From contig DASVQB010000044.1 in the NCBI GenBank assembly GCA_036389295.1, forward strand, positions 1 to 64,000: a stretch of 64,000 nucleotides of DNA, written 5' to 3'. This document shows, piece by piece, positions 53,461 to 62,160 of this stretch (positions are counted from its first letter, which is position 1; every line of letters starts with the position of its first letter). The notes beneath the pieces were generated by a model that did not search any database, had not been told where the DNA came from, and was given only the letters and a program-made list of their open reading frames with translations. The stretch is from AC-37 sp036389295 (GTDB lineage Bacteria > Actinomycetota > Thermoleophilia > Solirubrobacterales > Thermoleophilaceae). A program made the translations under genes and the position numbers.

Positions 53461-53937
53461 GTGCGCAAGAGCGCCGCAATCGTGGTTGCAGTGCTGGCAG
53501 GGCTCGGCCTGGCCGCGGTCGCCATGGCGGGCGGCCCGGTGGACAAGGTGACCGGCGGCGGTCAGACGCTCGTCGGCACGCACGGAGCGGGCAACACGAT
53601 CGCCTTCAACGCGAAGGGCACCGGCCAGGACGCCACCGGCCAGGTGCAGGTCGTCGACCGGACCGCGGGCACCGGGCAGTCTCAGGTCCGCTTCCACGGG
53701 ATCGTGGACTGCCTGACGGTGAGCGGGAACATGGCCGAGATCCTCGCCCACAAGCGCGACGATCCGGCCGACACGTTCTCGATCTACGTCGTGGACAACG
53801 GCGAGGGGGCGGCCGCCGACAACGACCTCGTGTTCCTCAACGAGGATCCCGAGAGCCCGTGCGAGCTCCAAGACGACGACGACCAGGGCGACGTCGAGCT
53901 GGCGCGGGGCAACGCGCAGGTCTACGACGCGCCGTAG
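53461..53937 (+). CDS. Secreted hypothetical protein
   Basis: A 158-residue protein with a signal peptide (about 1-23, ending VAMAGG) followed by DKVTGGGQTLVGTHG, a beta-rich middle (TIAFNAKGTGQDATGQVQV, QVRFHGIVDCLTVSG) and an acidic end with a DDDD run. The VTGGG motif after the signal peptide recurs in secreted actinobacterial proteins, but I know no function. Two cysteines are present. GTG 53461 has AAGGGAG about ten bases upstream. A 22-bp palindrome precedes it. Confidence 0.7.
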   Translation: MRKSAAIVVAVLAGLGLAAVAMAGGPVDKVTGGGQTLVGTHGAGNTIAFNAKGTGQDATGQVQVVDRTAGTGQSQVRFHGIVDCLTVSGNMAEILAHKRDDPADTFSIYVVDNGEGAAADNDLVFLNEDPESPCELQDDDDQGDVELARGNAQVYDAP

Positions 53938-54000
53938 GCAGGCCGGGAGGCCCAGCGACTGACGGCGACGGCTCCGGCGCAGGCCGGGGCCGTCGCTCGT

Positions 54001-56208
54001 CTACCGCACGCGAATGCGGTGACGCGCGGCCCTGCCGCCGCGCGGAACGGCCTCGAGCGTCAGCTTCCGCAGCTTCCCCGAGCGCACGGCGCGGCGGCCG
54101 GCTCGGCCGAGCCTGAGCCGCACCAGCACCACGCGCCCCTTCCGGACTCGCACGCTCGCCGGCCCGGCCAGCACCCTGCTGCCGGCGGCGCGGACGGCCG
54201 CCCCGCTCGCGATCAGCCGCAGGCGGACGCGCGCGGTCCGGGCCGACGCCACGCTCACCTGCACGCCGGCGAGGAGCGACCGGGGACTCACCGTCTCGGG
54301 CGCCCCCAGGAGGAGGATCCCGGTCGAGGCGGGGCGCAGCGGCGCCGGCGCGGGAGGCTGGTCGAGGAGACCCGGCGGCAGGCCGGTCGGGAGCGGCGGG
54401 AGCTCCGGCAGCGGCGGGAGCGGCGGCGGCTTCGGCTTGTCGCCGATCGGCCACGGGTCCTCGTCGGGCAGGTCGGACGGCCGCGGGTCGGCGGGGTAGG
54501 CCGGGTACTCGTTCGGCGGCTCCGGCGGCGACCCGACGCGGATCGTGTAGTGGCACGTGAACGTCACCCCGTTGCCCGGCTTCTGGCTCTCCTGCGCGAC
54601 CTGGACCCGGAAGCCGTGCTCGCCGGCCGTGGGGAACGTGTGCGACGCCCTCGGCGTCTCGCCGGTGTCGACCTCGAACGTGCCGTCGCCGTCGAAGTCC
54701 CACTTGAACGTCGTCCGGGCGGCGTCGGGGTCGACGAAGCCGGAGCCGTCGAAGGCCACCTCGTCGCCGGGCGCCGGGTCCTTGGGGCTCCACGTCAGCG
54801 GCGGCGGCGGGGCTGGGCACGGGTCCGGCGAGAAGGTGCTCGAGGCGACGTCCTGCGAGAGCCGGAGCCCCTGCCAGCTCTTGTGGAACCGGCTCTCGTT
54901 CCACAGCACCGAGGCGTTGCCCGCCGGGTCGACCGCGGACGCGATCGGGTACGCGCGCTGGCGCGGGCACGGCAGGATCGCGCGCTCCTGGCCGTTCAGC
55001 CCGATCGCCGAGCGGCGGACGACGCGCGCCTCGCCGGTGTCCCAGTCCGGGAAGAAGAAGATCGAGTTGCCGAGCGGGTCGACCGCCATCGATAGCGGCG
55101 TGTCCACCAGCCACGACGACGAGACCTGCTCGGGCGGGGCGAACGTGCCGGCGGGGACCACGCCGGTCGCGGCGACGAGGCCGCTCAGGCTCGCCCCGTT
55201 CGGCCCGTTGGGGACGGCGGACTGCCAGCCGACGACTGCGACGCCGTCGTCGCCCAGGCCGACGACCGCCGGGTCGAAGTCGGTGGTCGACCCGCCCAGG
55301 TCGATCGCGTCCCCGAAGGCGTGGCCCGGCGCGCGGACCGCCGCCCGCACCTCACCGACGAAGACGGTGTCGTCCGGCGGCAGCTCGACCCAGGACACGA
55401 TCGCGTTCCCGAGCCTGTCGACCGCGAGCGACGGCAGCGTGCTGCGGTTGCGGGCCGCCTGCATGCGCTTGACGTGGGTCGCGGGGCCGCTCGGCGGCAG
55501 GATCGCGGTCCAGGCGCTGTTGCCGGCGCCCGGGTCCCACGACAGCCACGAGAGGACGACCTCGCCGTTCTCGGCCATCCCGGCGTGGCCGCGCCAGATC
55601 GCCTCGCCGAGCTCGCCGGTCACGGGCTGCGGTGCGTGCCAGGCGCCGTCGTGGGTCCGGCGGGCCGCCCAGACCCGCTGGTCGTTCCACGTGCCGGTGG
55701 TGAACATGACGATCGCCTCGCCGCGCTCGTTCGCGGCCAGCGCCGTGCCGGGCTGGAGCGAGCCCATCGCTCCGCCGGCAAGCTCGATCGGGGCGCCGAA
55801 GCCGCCGGCCGCCGTCCGCTCGGCCACGAGCACGGTGTCGCCCTCGCCGGGAGAGGTCGAGCCGACCCAGGCGACGTAGCCGCTCCCGTCGGCCGCGGTG
55901 GCGACGCTCGGCGGGTCGGCCCCGCCGCCGAGGACCTGCGGGCCGATCAGCGACCCGCCGCGCGGCTTCTCGGCGGCCTTGACGGTCCAGCCGTCCTCGC
56001 CCCCCTCGCGCCAGGCCACGATCGCCTCGCCGGTGGGGAGCACGGAGAGGGCCGGGACGGGCTTGCCGACCCACGCGTCGGCGCCCGGCGCCGAGAGCTC
56101 GATCGGCGGCTGCCACGAGCGCGCGGCCCACGCGGACGGGCACGCGAGCGCGGCGCTCGCAAGCGCGAGGACGAGCAGCCGGCCGGTCTTGCGCGCGAAC
56201 CCCCCCAT
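54001..56208 (-). CDS. Secreted repeat protein with PKD-like domain
   Basis: A 735-residue exported protein. A signal peptide (about 1-27, VLALASAALACPSAWA) is followed by about 430 residues of recurring beta-propeller-like motifs such as GEAIVAWREG, GYVAWVGS, GEAIVMFTTG, GEVVLSWLS, GNAIVSWVEL and GVAVVGWQS. Residues about 470-560 form a PKD-like domain (VAFDGSGFVDPD, WDFDGDGTFEVDTGE, SHTFPTAGEHGFRVQV). A Pro-rich linker and a basic beta-rich C-terminal region follow. It probably faces the cell surface or medium; no enzyme motif is seen. ATG 56208 is preferred over an upstream start because it gives the cleaner signal peptide. Confidence 0.8.
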   Translation of the reverse strand: MGGFARKTGRLLVLALASAALACPSAWAARSWQPPIELSAPGADAWVGKPVPALSVLPTGEAIVAWREGGEDGWTVKAAEKPRGGSLIGPQVLGGGADPPSVATAADGSGYVAWVGSTSPGEGDTVLVAERTAAGGFGAPIELAGGAMGSLQPGTALAANERGEAIVMFTTGTWNDQRVWAARRTHDGAWHAPQPVTGELGEAIWRGHAGMAENGEVVLSWLSWDPGAGNSAWTAILPPSGPATHVKRMQAARNRSTLPSLAVDRLGNAIVSWVELPPDDTVFVGEVRAAVRAPGHAFGDAIDLGGSTTDFDPAVVGLGDDGVAVVGWQSAVPNGPNGASLSGLVAATGVVPAGTFAPPEQVSSSWLVDTPLSMAVDPLGNSIFFFPDWDTGEARVVRRSAIGLNGQERAILPCPRQRAYPIASAVDPAGNASVLWNESRFHKSWQGLRLSQDVASSTFSPDPCPAPPPPLTWSPKDPAPGDEVAFDGSGFVDPDAARTTFKWDFDGDGTFEVDTGETPRASHTFPTAGEHGFRVQVAQESQKPGNGVTFTCHYTIRVGSPPEPPNEYPAYPADPRPSDLPDEDPWPIGDKPKPPPLPPLPELPPLPTGLPPGLLDQPPAPAPLRPASTGILLLGAPETVSPRSLLAGVQVSVASARTARVRLRLIASGAAVRAAGSRVLAGPASVRVRKGRVVLVRLRLGRAGRRAVRSGKLRKLTLEAVPRGGRAARHRIRVR

Positions 56209-56260
56209 GCAGTCGAGCATAACCCCGAAATGGCGACAGCGCACCACTTTGTGGGATGTC

Positions 56261-56380
56261 GCCGGGCTCCGCCGCCCGCGCCGCCCGGTTCCGCCGCCCC
56301 GCAGCCGCCCGGTTCCGCGCGCCCCGCACCCGGCTTCCGCGCGCCCGCGCCCGCTTCCGCACGCCCGCGCCCGGCTCCGC
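56261..56380. repeat. Six imperfect tandem units ending in (C/T)TCCGC, period 20-24 bp
   Basis: Units end at 56272, 56293, 56317, 56340, 56360 and 56380 and have a C/G-only body such as CGCCCGCGCCCGG before the conserved end. They fill most of the divergent region between the secreted PKD-like gene and the SDR gene. Confidence 0.65.
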
Positions 56381-56393
56381 TACCATCCCTCCC

Positions 56394-56411
56394 TGAATGA
56401 ACGTTCAATCA
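56394..56411. promoter_or_regulatory. 18-bp palindrome TGAATGAACGTTCAATCA, probable TetR operator
   Basis: Eight of nine base pairs match around the AACGTT centre. It lies 14 bases upstream of the SDR start codon, with the ribosome-binding site GAGGGGG immediately after it. The TetR gene two genes downstream is a plausible binder. Confidence 0.7.
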
Positions 56412-56425
56412 GAGGGGGACGAGCT

Positions 56426-57376
56426 GTGAGCTGGACCGCCGCCGACATTCCCGACCAGACCGGTCGAACGGCAGTCGTGACCGGGGCGAACGGGGGGCTC
56501 GGCCTCGAGACCACCCGCGCCCTGGCGGCCAAGGGCGCCCACGTGGTGATGGCGGCCCGCAACCAGGCCAAGGCCGCCGACGCGGTCGAGGACGTCCGCG
56601 GCAGCGTGCCGAGCGCGTCGCTGGAGGTCGTCGAGCTCGACCTCGGGTCGCAGGCGTCGGTGCGCGAGGCGGCCGACCGGATCCTCGGCTCGCACCGGTC
56701 GATCGACCTGCTCGTGAACAACGCCGGCGTCATGGGCATCCCGGAGCGCCGCACGGTCGACGGCTTCGAGATGCAGTTCGGCGTCGACCACCTCGGCCAC
56801 TGGTCCCTCACCGCGCTGCTCCTGCCGTCCCTGCTGAGGGCGCCCGCGGCGCGGATCGTCACGATCACGAGCACCGCCCACCACATGGGCCGCGCGGTCG
56901 ACCCGGCGAACCCGCACCTCGACGGGAACTACGGGCCGTGGCGCGCCTACGGGCAGGCGAAGCTCGCCAACTTCCACTTCGGGCTCGGGCTGCACCGGCA
57001 GCTCGAGGAGGCCGGCGCCCCGGCCAGCAGCCTGATCGCCCACCCCGGGCTCTCCAACACCGAGCTCCAGGCCGTCAGCGTCGAGGAGACCGGCGGCGGG
57101 TTCAGCCAGCGCTTCTTCCACGTGATGGCCCGGCGGACGGGCATGTCGCCGGCGGAGGGCGCGCTGCCGCAGCTCCGGGCCGCGACCGACCCCGACGCTC
57201 GGAGCGGCGAGTTCTACGGGCCGCTGTTCGTGAACAACGGCGCGCCCGTCCGCAAGCCGGTCCTCCGGCGCTTCGGCATGGACACGGCGATCGCCCGGCT
57301 CTGGGAGGTCTCCGAGCGCGAGACCGGCCTGAAGCTCGACGTCCGCGGCGCCAGGCCGGAGCCGGTCGCCGGCTGA
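56426..57376 (+). CDS. Short-chain dehydrogenase/reductase
   Basis: A 316-residue SDR of the retinol-dehydrogenase-like group. It has the cofactor motif TGANGGLGLETTRALA, NNAGVMG, the catalytic serine region ITSTAHHMG and the YGQAK active-site motif (YxxxK). It probably reduces or oxidises a hydrophobic alcohol or ketone with NADP(H). GTG 56426 follows GAGGGGG by seven bases. It is followed by a TetR gene three bases after its stop and preceded by a palindromic operator, which suggests regulated expression. Confidence 0.93.
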   Translation: MSWTAADIPDQTGRTAVVTGANGGLGLETTRALAAKGAHVVMAARNQAKAADAVEDVRGSVPSASLEVVELDLGSQASVREAADRILGSHRSIDLLVNNAGVMGIPERRTVDGFEMQFGVDHLGHWSLTALLLPSLLRAPAARIVTITSTAHHMGRAVDPANPHLDGNYGPWRAYGQAKLANFHFGLGLHRQLEEAGAPASSLIAHPGLSNTELQAVSVEETGGGFSQRFFHVMARRTGMSPAEGALPQLRAATDPDARSGEFYGPLFVNNGAPVRKPVLRRFGMDTAIARLWEVSERETGLKLDVRGARPEPVAG

Positions 57377-57379
57377 GCG

Positions 57380-57949
57380 ATGGCCGTCGCGGCACTCGAC
57401 CGGGCCGCCGCCGTGCGGCGCGCGCTGCGCGCGCTCGTCGCCCAGCGCGGCTTCCACGGCGCGTCGATGAGCGCGGTGGCCGCGGAGGCCGGCGTCGCCA
57501 CCGGCACCGCGTACACGCACTACGCGTCGAAGGACGAGCTGGTGCTCGCCGCCTACCGGGAGACGAAGGCCGAGCTGGGCGCGGCGGCGACCGCGGGCCT
57601 CGACCTCGCCGCCGGCCCGGCGGACCGGTTCCGGAGCATCTGGCTGGCGGCCCACCGCCACCTGGCCGCGAACCGCGACCACGCCCTGTTCCTGCTCCAG
57701 GTCGACAGCTCGCCGTACAAGCCGGCCGCTCACGACGCGGCCGCGGCCGCCGACGGCGACCCGCTGATCGAGCAGGCGGCCGCGGCGGACATCGCGGCCC
57801 GGCTGCTGCCGCTGCCGCGGGAGGTGCTCTACGAGCTGGGCCTCGGCCCCGCCGTCCGGCTCGCTGCCGCGGGCACGGCGCTGGACGACGCGCAGCTCGA
57901 GGCGGTCGCGGACGCCTGCTGGCGCGCGATCAGCCGTGCGAGCGCGTGA
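57380..57949 (+). CDS. TetR-family transcriptional regulator
   Basis: A 189-residue protein with the HTH at about 10-55: VRRALRALVAQRGFHGASMSAVAAEAGVATGTAYTHYASKDEL in pieces, typical of TetR. The C-terminal domain includes FRSIWLAAHRHLAANRDHALFLLQVD. It starts three bases after the SDR stop, and the palindrome at 56394-56411 is its probable operator, giving a self-regulated SDR-tetR unit. The inducer is unknown. Confidence 0.92.
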   Translation: MAVAALDRAAAVRRALRALVAQRGFHGASMSAVAAEAGVATGTAYTHYASKDELVLAAYRETKAELGAAATAGLDLAAGPADRFRSIWLAAHRHLAANRDHALFLLQVDSSPYKPAAHDAAAAADGDPLIEQAAAADIAARLLPLPREVLYELGLGPAVRLAAAGTALDDAQLEAVADACWRAISRASA

Positions 57950-57968
57950 TCGCGCGCGGAGCCGCTCC

Positions 57969-58925
57969 CTACGAGTCCGCCTCGAAGCTCACGATCGGAG
58001 GGACCGGTCCGGTCACGATCGTGTACCGGGTGTCGTTCACGCAGATGGAGGGCGGCGTCTGGCCCAGCGGCGACCGCCTGATCGACATCGGCGGGTCGCT
58101 GAGCACGACCACGTCCTGGGTGCACGGCGAGATGTCCGCCGACTGCTGGACGTCGACCACCTGACTCGCCGCCGCCTTCACCGCCAGATGTCCGCCGCCG
58201 GCATCTCCCGGACTGGAGATCCTCGCGCACAGATGCACCTCGTCGTCGGCCGGCCTGGCGGTGTAGAGGAACAGGTCGCGACCGCTGAGGTGCGCGTTCA
58301 CCACCTCGGTCGCCGGCCCGTAGGCGCCTGCCGAGCAGGTCGTCGACGCCTTGCCGGCGGGCGGCGGCGTCGTGTCCTGCGGCGGCGGTGGAGAGGAGTC
58401 CGCGTTCAAGACGGCGGTCGCGACCGGGGTGTCGTCGCGCTCGACGCGCACCCGCTCCTTCACCGGTCCCGCCTCCACGCAGAGCCAGGCGGCGTCTCCC
58501 GGGCCGGGCGCGAGCAGACTGCCGTAGGCGTCGACGTAGAACGGCGTGTCGAGCACCTCCCCCTGCCTGATCGGATGCGGCGCCGGAACGGCGTTCGGCG
58601 TGGTGGACGTGCAGGCGCGCGACGAGAGGTCGGTCGTCAATCGCACCGCGGGCGTCTCGGTGGTGGCGTTCACGTCGATGCGGCCGGACTTCTCGACCGC
58701 GCCCGCCACCTTGACGCGATAGCAGACCCAGGTGGTGGACGGATCGGTCGGCTTCGGCTGCGTGGCGACCCGGAAGAACACCGCGCGGTTCGCGAAGAAC
58801 CCGTCCTCGAGCGCTGTCGGCTGCGTGCACGTCTCGGAGACGCCCGCGACCGGCGTCTCGCACCCGGAAATGACCGCCGCCGCGGCGATCAGCGCCGCCG
58901 CCGGCACGAAGCGAAGTCTCCACAC
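57969..58925 (-). CDS. Lipoprotein of unknown function
   Basis: A 318-residue protein with a lipoprotein signal peptide ending LIAAAAVISGC (cysteine near residue 20). The mature part has two similar beta-rich halves (one with YRVKVAGAVEKSGRIDV, another with SGRDLFLYTARPADDEVHLC) separated by a Pro/Ser-rich linker (SPPPPQDTTPPPAG), with many cysteines. No domain is recognised. GTG 58925 is used because GGGGGGA lies seven bases upstream. It is likely anchored on the outer face of the membrane. Confidence 0.72.
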   Translation of the reverse strand: MWRLRFVPAAALIAAAAVISGCETPVAGVSETCTQPTALEDGFFANRAVFFRVATQPKPTDPSTTWVCYRVKVAGAVEKSGRIDVNATTETPAVRLTTDLSSRACTSTTPNAVPAPHPIRQGEVLDTPFYVDAYGSLLAPGPGDAAWLCVEAGPVKERVRVERDDTPVATAVLNADSSPPPPQDTTPPPAGKASTTCSAGAYGPATEVVNAHLSGRDLFLYTARPADDEVHLCARISSPGDAGGGHLAVKAAASQVVDVQQSADISPCTQDVVVLSDPPMSIRRSPLGQTPPSICVNDTRYTIVTGPVPPIVSFEADS

Positions 58926-59003
58926 GATGTCCCCCCTTGCGTCGATGCCCAGCACGCGAAGCATTGCCGCCGACGAGTGCGTCAAACGCTAAATTTTATT
59001 AGA

Positions 59004-59018
59004 CCCCCGATACGGGGG
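59004..59018 (-). terminator. Hairpin downstream of the thiolase gene, probable terminator
   Basis: A 6-3-6 stem-loop (CCCCCG-TAT-CGGGGG on the minus strand) lies 18 bases after the thiolase stop and is followed on that strand by the AT-rich TCTAATAAAATTTAG. It resembles an intrinsic terminator. Confidence 0.6.
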
Positions 59019-59036
59019 AGGGCGGAGCTGGGCCGC

Positions 59037-60251
59037 TCAGGCCGCGGGGTTCTCGACGATCATCGCCATGCCCATCCCGACGCCGATGCACATGGTCGCG
59101 AGGCCGTAGCGCACGCCGCGGCGGCGCATCTCCCAGATCAGCGTGCCCAGCATCCGCGCGCCGGACTGGCCGAGCGGGTGGCCGATGGCGATCGCGCCGC
59201 CGTTCACGTTCAGCTTCTCGTGCGGGATGCCGAGCTCGCGCATCGAGGCGATCACCTGGGCGGCGAACGCCTCGTTCAGCTCGACGAGGTCGATGTCGTC
59301 GATCGTCAGGCCGGCCCGCTCGAGCGCCTTGAGGCTCGCCGGCACCGGGCCGACGCCCATGTACGCGGGGTCGACCCCGGCGGCGCCGCTCGACACCACG
59401 CGCGCGATCGGCTCGCGGCCGAGCTCGGCGGCGCGCTCCTCGCTGCACACGACCACGCAGGCCGCGCCGTCGTTCATCTGCGACGAGTTGCCGGCGGTCA
59501 CGGTTCCGCCCTCGCGGAAGACCGGCTTCAGGGCGGCGAGCTTCTCCAGCGTCGTGTCGGGCCGCGGCCCCTCGTCGGTGTGGACCGTGACGGGCGGGCC
59601 CTTCGGCTGCGGCACGTCGACGGGCACGACCTCGTCGTCGAACCGCCCCTCCTCGATCGCGGCGGCGGCCCGCCGGTGCGACTCGAGCGCGAACGCGTCC
59701 TGGTCCTCCCGCGACACGCCGTAGCGCTCGGCCACGTTCTCGGCGGTCTCGCCCATCGACTCGGTCGAGTAGCGCTCAGCCATCCGCGGGTTGACGAACC
59801 GCCACCCGAGCGTCGTGTCCGCCATCTCCACGTTGCCCCGCGGGAGGCCGCGCTCGGGCTTGAGCATCGCCCACGGCGCGCGGCTCATCGACTCGACGCC
59901 GCCGGCCAGGAGCAGGTCGCCCTCACCGGCGCAGACGGCGTGCGCGGCGCGGTTCACGGCCTCGAGCCCCGAGGCGCACAGGCGGTTGACGGTCACGCCG
60001 GGGATCTCCACCGGCATGCCGGCCAGGAGCAGGCCCATCCGGGCCACGTTGCGGTTGTCCTCGCCGACCCCGTTGGTGCAGCCGAAGACCACGTCGTCCA
60101 CCGAGTCGGCCGGCAGGTCGTTGCGGGCGACCGCCGCCCCGATCGCGTGGGCGGCGAGGTCGTCCGGCCGCACCGTCGAGAGCGCGCCCCGGTAGCGCCC
60201 GATCGGCGTGCGGAGGGCGTCGACGACGACGGCGTTGCGCGAATCCGTCAT
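59037..60251 (-). CDS. Thiolase (acetyl-CoA C-acyltransferase)
   Basis: A 404-residue thiolase. Catalytic features are the nucleophile cysteine in NRLCASGLEAV, the histidine in GGAIAIGHPLGQSGAR, and the second cysteine in TMCIGVGMG. It should cleave 3-ketoacyl-CoA to acetyl-CoA and a shortened acyl-CoA (or act in reverse), completing the beta-oxidation steps encoded at 46-50 kb, though it is a separate transcription unit. ATG 60251 is used. Substrate chain length is not readable. Confidence 0.95.
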   Translation of the reverse strand: MTDSRNAVVVDALRTPIGRYRGALSTVRPDDLAAHAIGAAVARNDLPADSVDDVVFGCTNGVGEDNRNVARMGLLLAGMPVEIPGVTVNRLCASGLEAVNRAAHAVCAGEGDLLLAGGVESMSRAPWAMLKPERGLPRGNVEMADTTLGWRFVNPRMAERYSTESMGETAENVAERYGVSREDQDAFALESHRRAAAAIEEGRFDDEVVPVDVPQPKGPPVTVHTDEGPRPDTTLEKLAALKPVFREGGTVTAGNSSQMNDGAACVVVCSEERAAELGREPIARVVSSGAAGVDPAYMGVGPVPASLKALERAGLTIDDIDLVELNEAFAAQVIASMRELGIPHEKLNVNGGAIAIGHPLGQSGARMLGTLIWEMRRRGVRYGLATMCIGVGMGMAMIVENPAA

Positions 60252-60271
60252 GCGCGCGATCCTATCGGCGG

Positions 60272-60610
60272 ATGGACGGCGCCTATCTCGCGGCGGACGA
60301 TCCCTACTTCGGGATCGCGATGGTGGTCATGCTCGGGGTGATCTTCGGGCTGTTCGTGGCGATCGGCAAGTGGTACCCCGGCTCCGGCGCCGACGTGCTC
60401 GACTGGCAGCCGACCCGCTCGATCGAGCAGGAGGTCGAGCTCGAGCTCGAGGACGTCGACCAGATGCTCGAGGCCCAGAACGAGCGCCGCCGCCGCAGCG
60501 GCAGGCCCGAGCTGAGCGAGGACGAGGTCCGCGCCCAGGTGCAGGCCGCCGAGCGCGAGCAGGCCGAGCGGGCGGCCGAGTTCCGAGCCGAGCACCCCGA
60601 GGAGGAGTAG
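60272..60610 (+). CDS. Small membrane protein with charged helical tail
   Basis: A 112-residue protein with one hydrophobic helix (FGIAMVVMLGVIFGLFVAIG, about 13-32), a short KWYPGSGADVLDWQPTRS segment and a long, strongly charged Glu/Arg-rich helix or coiled coil (about 50-112). I do not recognise it. It diverges from the thiolase gene across about 20 bases and is followed by a convergent alpha/beta-hydrolase gene. Confidence 0.7.
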   Translation: MDGAYLAADDPYFGIAMVVMLGVIFGLFVAIGKWYPGSGADVLDWQPTRSIEQEVELELEDVDQMLEAQNERRRRSGRPELSEDEVRAQVQAAEREQAERAAEFRAEHPEEE

Positions 60611-60616
60611 CCGCGG

Positions 60617-61564
60617 CTAGGCCGCCTCGGCCGCGGGCGCGGCGGTGCGCGCCGCCGTCGCCTCGATCCACTCGTGCAGCAGCCGGTTGAAGCGCGCCGG
60701 CAGCTCGATCTGCGGGTAGTGACCGCAGTCCTCGAACACGTGGACGTGCGCGTCCGGGTGCATGGCGGCGAAGTCCTCCGCGTGGTGGGCGGGCACGAGC
60801 CCGTCGTGGCGGCCCCAGACCATCCACAGCGGCACCCCGATCGCCACCGAGTCCTCGAGCAGCGTGCCCGTGTAGGACTCGATGCAGCAGCGCCCCGCGC
60901 CGAGCAGGCGGTCGAGCGCCCGGCCGGTGCCGTGCATGTCGACGAGGTGCTCGATCTCGGCGCGCATGTGGCGGGGGTCGTGGAACAGGCGCCAGTCGAG
61001 GAAGCGGCGCATGGTGCCGCGGATCAGCGGCGGCGTCAGCGGGCTCGGCAGCGCCAGCGCCGTCCGCCAGACCGGCCCGTAGCCCGTGATCGCGTACCAC
61101 CACCACGGCGGCCGCCTGCCGAGCCCGGCCGGCGCCACGAGCCCGAGCCGCTCGACGATCTCCGGGCGCTGGAGCGTCAGGTGGAGCGCGATCGCGCCGC
61201 CGAGCGAGTGCCCGATCACCGTGGCGCGCTCGATGCCGAGCCGCTCGAGCAGCTCGGGGAAGAAGTCCTTGTAGTAGTCGATCAGGAGCGGGGCGGCGGG
61301 AAGCCCCGAGCGGCCGAACGGCGGCACGTCGACCGCCACCACGCGGTTGTCGGCGAGCAGGCCGGGCACGACCCGGCGCCAGCCGTCCGCGGTGTCGCCG
61401 TAGCCGTGGACCAGGAGGATCGTCGGGCCCTCGCCGGCGTCCACGACGTAGGTGGGCACGCCGCCGACCTCCACGAGCGCGTGGGGCAGCTCGCGCCCCT
61501 TGGCGTCGTGCAGGCCCGGGTGTCGCGGGGCGCTCACGTCTCGAAATCCCCTCGTGTCCTTCAT
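60617..61564 (-). CDS. Alpha/beta-hydrolase fold protein
   Basis: A 315-residue hydrolase. The nucleophile serine is in GHSLGGAIALHL, the oxyanion/HG motif is LLVHGYGDTADGW, an acid lies in MVWGRHDGLVP, and the histidine in FEDCGHYPQIE. The family covers esterases, lactonases, dehalogenases and C-C bond hydrolases; the residues do not single one out. No signal peptide is present. It is convergent with the small membrane protein gene. Confidence 0.9.
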   Translation of the reverse strand: MKDTRGFRDVSAPRHPGLHDAKGRELPHALVEVGGVPTYVVDAGEGPTILLVHGYGDTADGWRRVVPGLLADNRVVAVDVPPFGRSGLPAAPLLIDYYKDFFPELLERLGIERATVIGHSLGGAIALHLTLQRPEIVERLGLVAPAGLGRRPPWWWYAITGYGPVWRTALALPSPLTPPLIRGTMRRFLDWRLFHDPRHMRAEIEHLVDMHGTGRALDRLLGAGRCCIESYTGTLLEDSVAIGVPLWMVWGRHDGLVPAHHAEDFAAMHPDAHVHVFEDCGHYPQIELPARFNRLLHEWIEATAARTAAPAAEAA

Positions 61565-61668
61565 ACCACGGGAGTCGGCCGGCCGATAGCGAATTGCGCC
61601 GACGCGCCAGGCCGGCCCGGGCGAGTCGGCGGGCGCGGCGCCCCGCTCGGAGCGGCTAGCCTCGCCCC

Positions 61669-62160
61669 GTGGCGCGCGTCCTGATCGTCGGCTGCGGCTG
61701 CCGCGGCGCCGCGCTCGGGCAGGCGCTGCGCGACGCCGGCCACGCCGTGCGCGCGACCACCAGGCGGCCGGAGCGCGCCGAGGACCTGGCCGCCCTCGGC
61801 CTCGAGCCCGCCGTCGCCGACCCGGACCGGCTCGGGACGCTGCTTCCCCACCTCCAGGGGACGAGCGTGCTGTGCTGGCTGATGGCCAGCGCGACCGGCG
61901 AGGCGGAGGCGGTCGCGGCCCTCCACGGCCCCAGGCTCGAGTCGCTCCTCGCCACCCTCGTCGACACCCACGTGCGCGGCTTCGTCTACGAGGCGGCGGG
62001 CTCGGCGCCGCGCGGCCTGCTCGAGGACGGCGCGCGGCTCGTGGCCCGCGCGGCGGCGGCCCACCGAATCGGAGCCGCCACGGTCGAGGCCGACCCGTCG
62101 CCGGCGGGGACCTGGGTCGAGGCCGCGCGGGCGGCCGTCGACGTGGCGCTCGCCGGCTAA
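61669..62160 (+). CDS. Small NAD(P)-binding Rossmann-fold protein
   Basis: A 163-residue protein beginning VARVLIVGCGCRGAALGQAL, a dinucleotide-binding glycine-rich loop, followed by ATTRRPERAEDLAALG and a C-terminal FVYEAAGSAPRG. It resembles truncated NAD-dependent epimerase-like proteins. Length is about half of a typical epimerase, so it may be a stand-alone cofactor-binding protein. GTG 61669 is used. Its stop overlaps the convergent gene by four bases. Confidence 0.75.
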   Translation: MARVLIVGCGCRGAALGQALRDAGHAVRATTRRPERAEDLAALGLEPAVADPDRLGTLLPHLQGTSVLCWLMASATGEAEAVAALHGPRLESLLATLVDTHVRGFVYEAAGSAPRGLLEDGARLVARAAAAHRIGAATVEADPSPAGTWVEAARAAVDVALAG

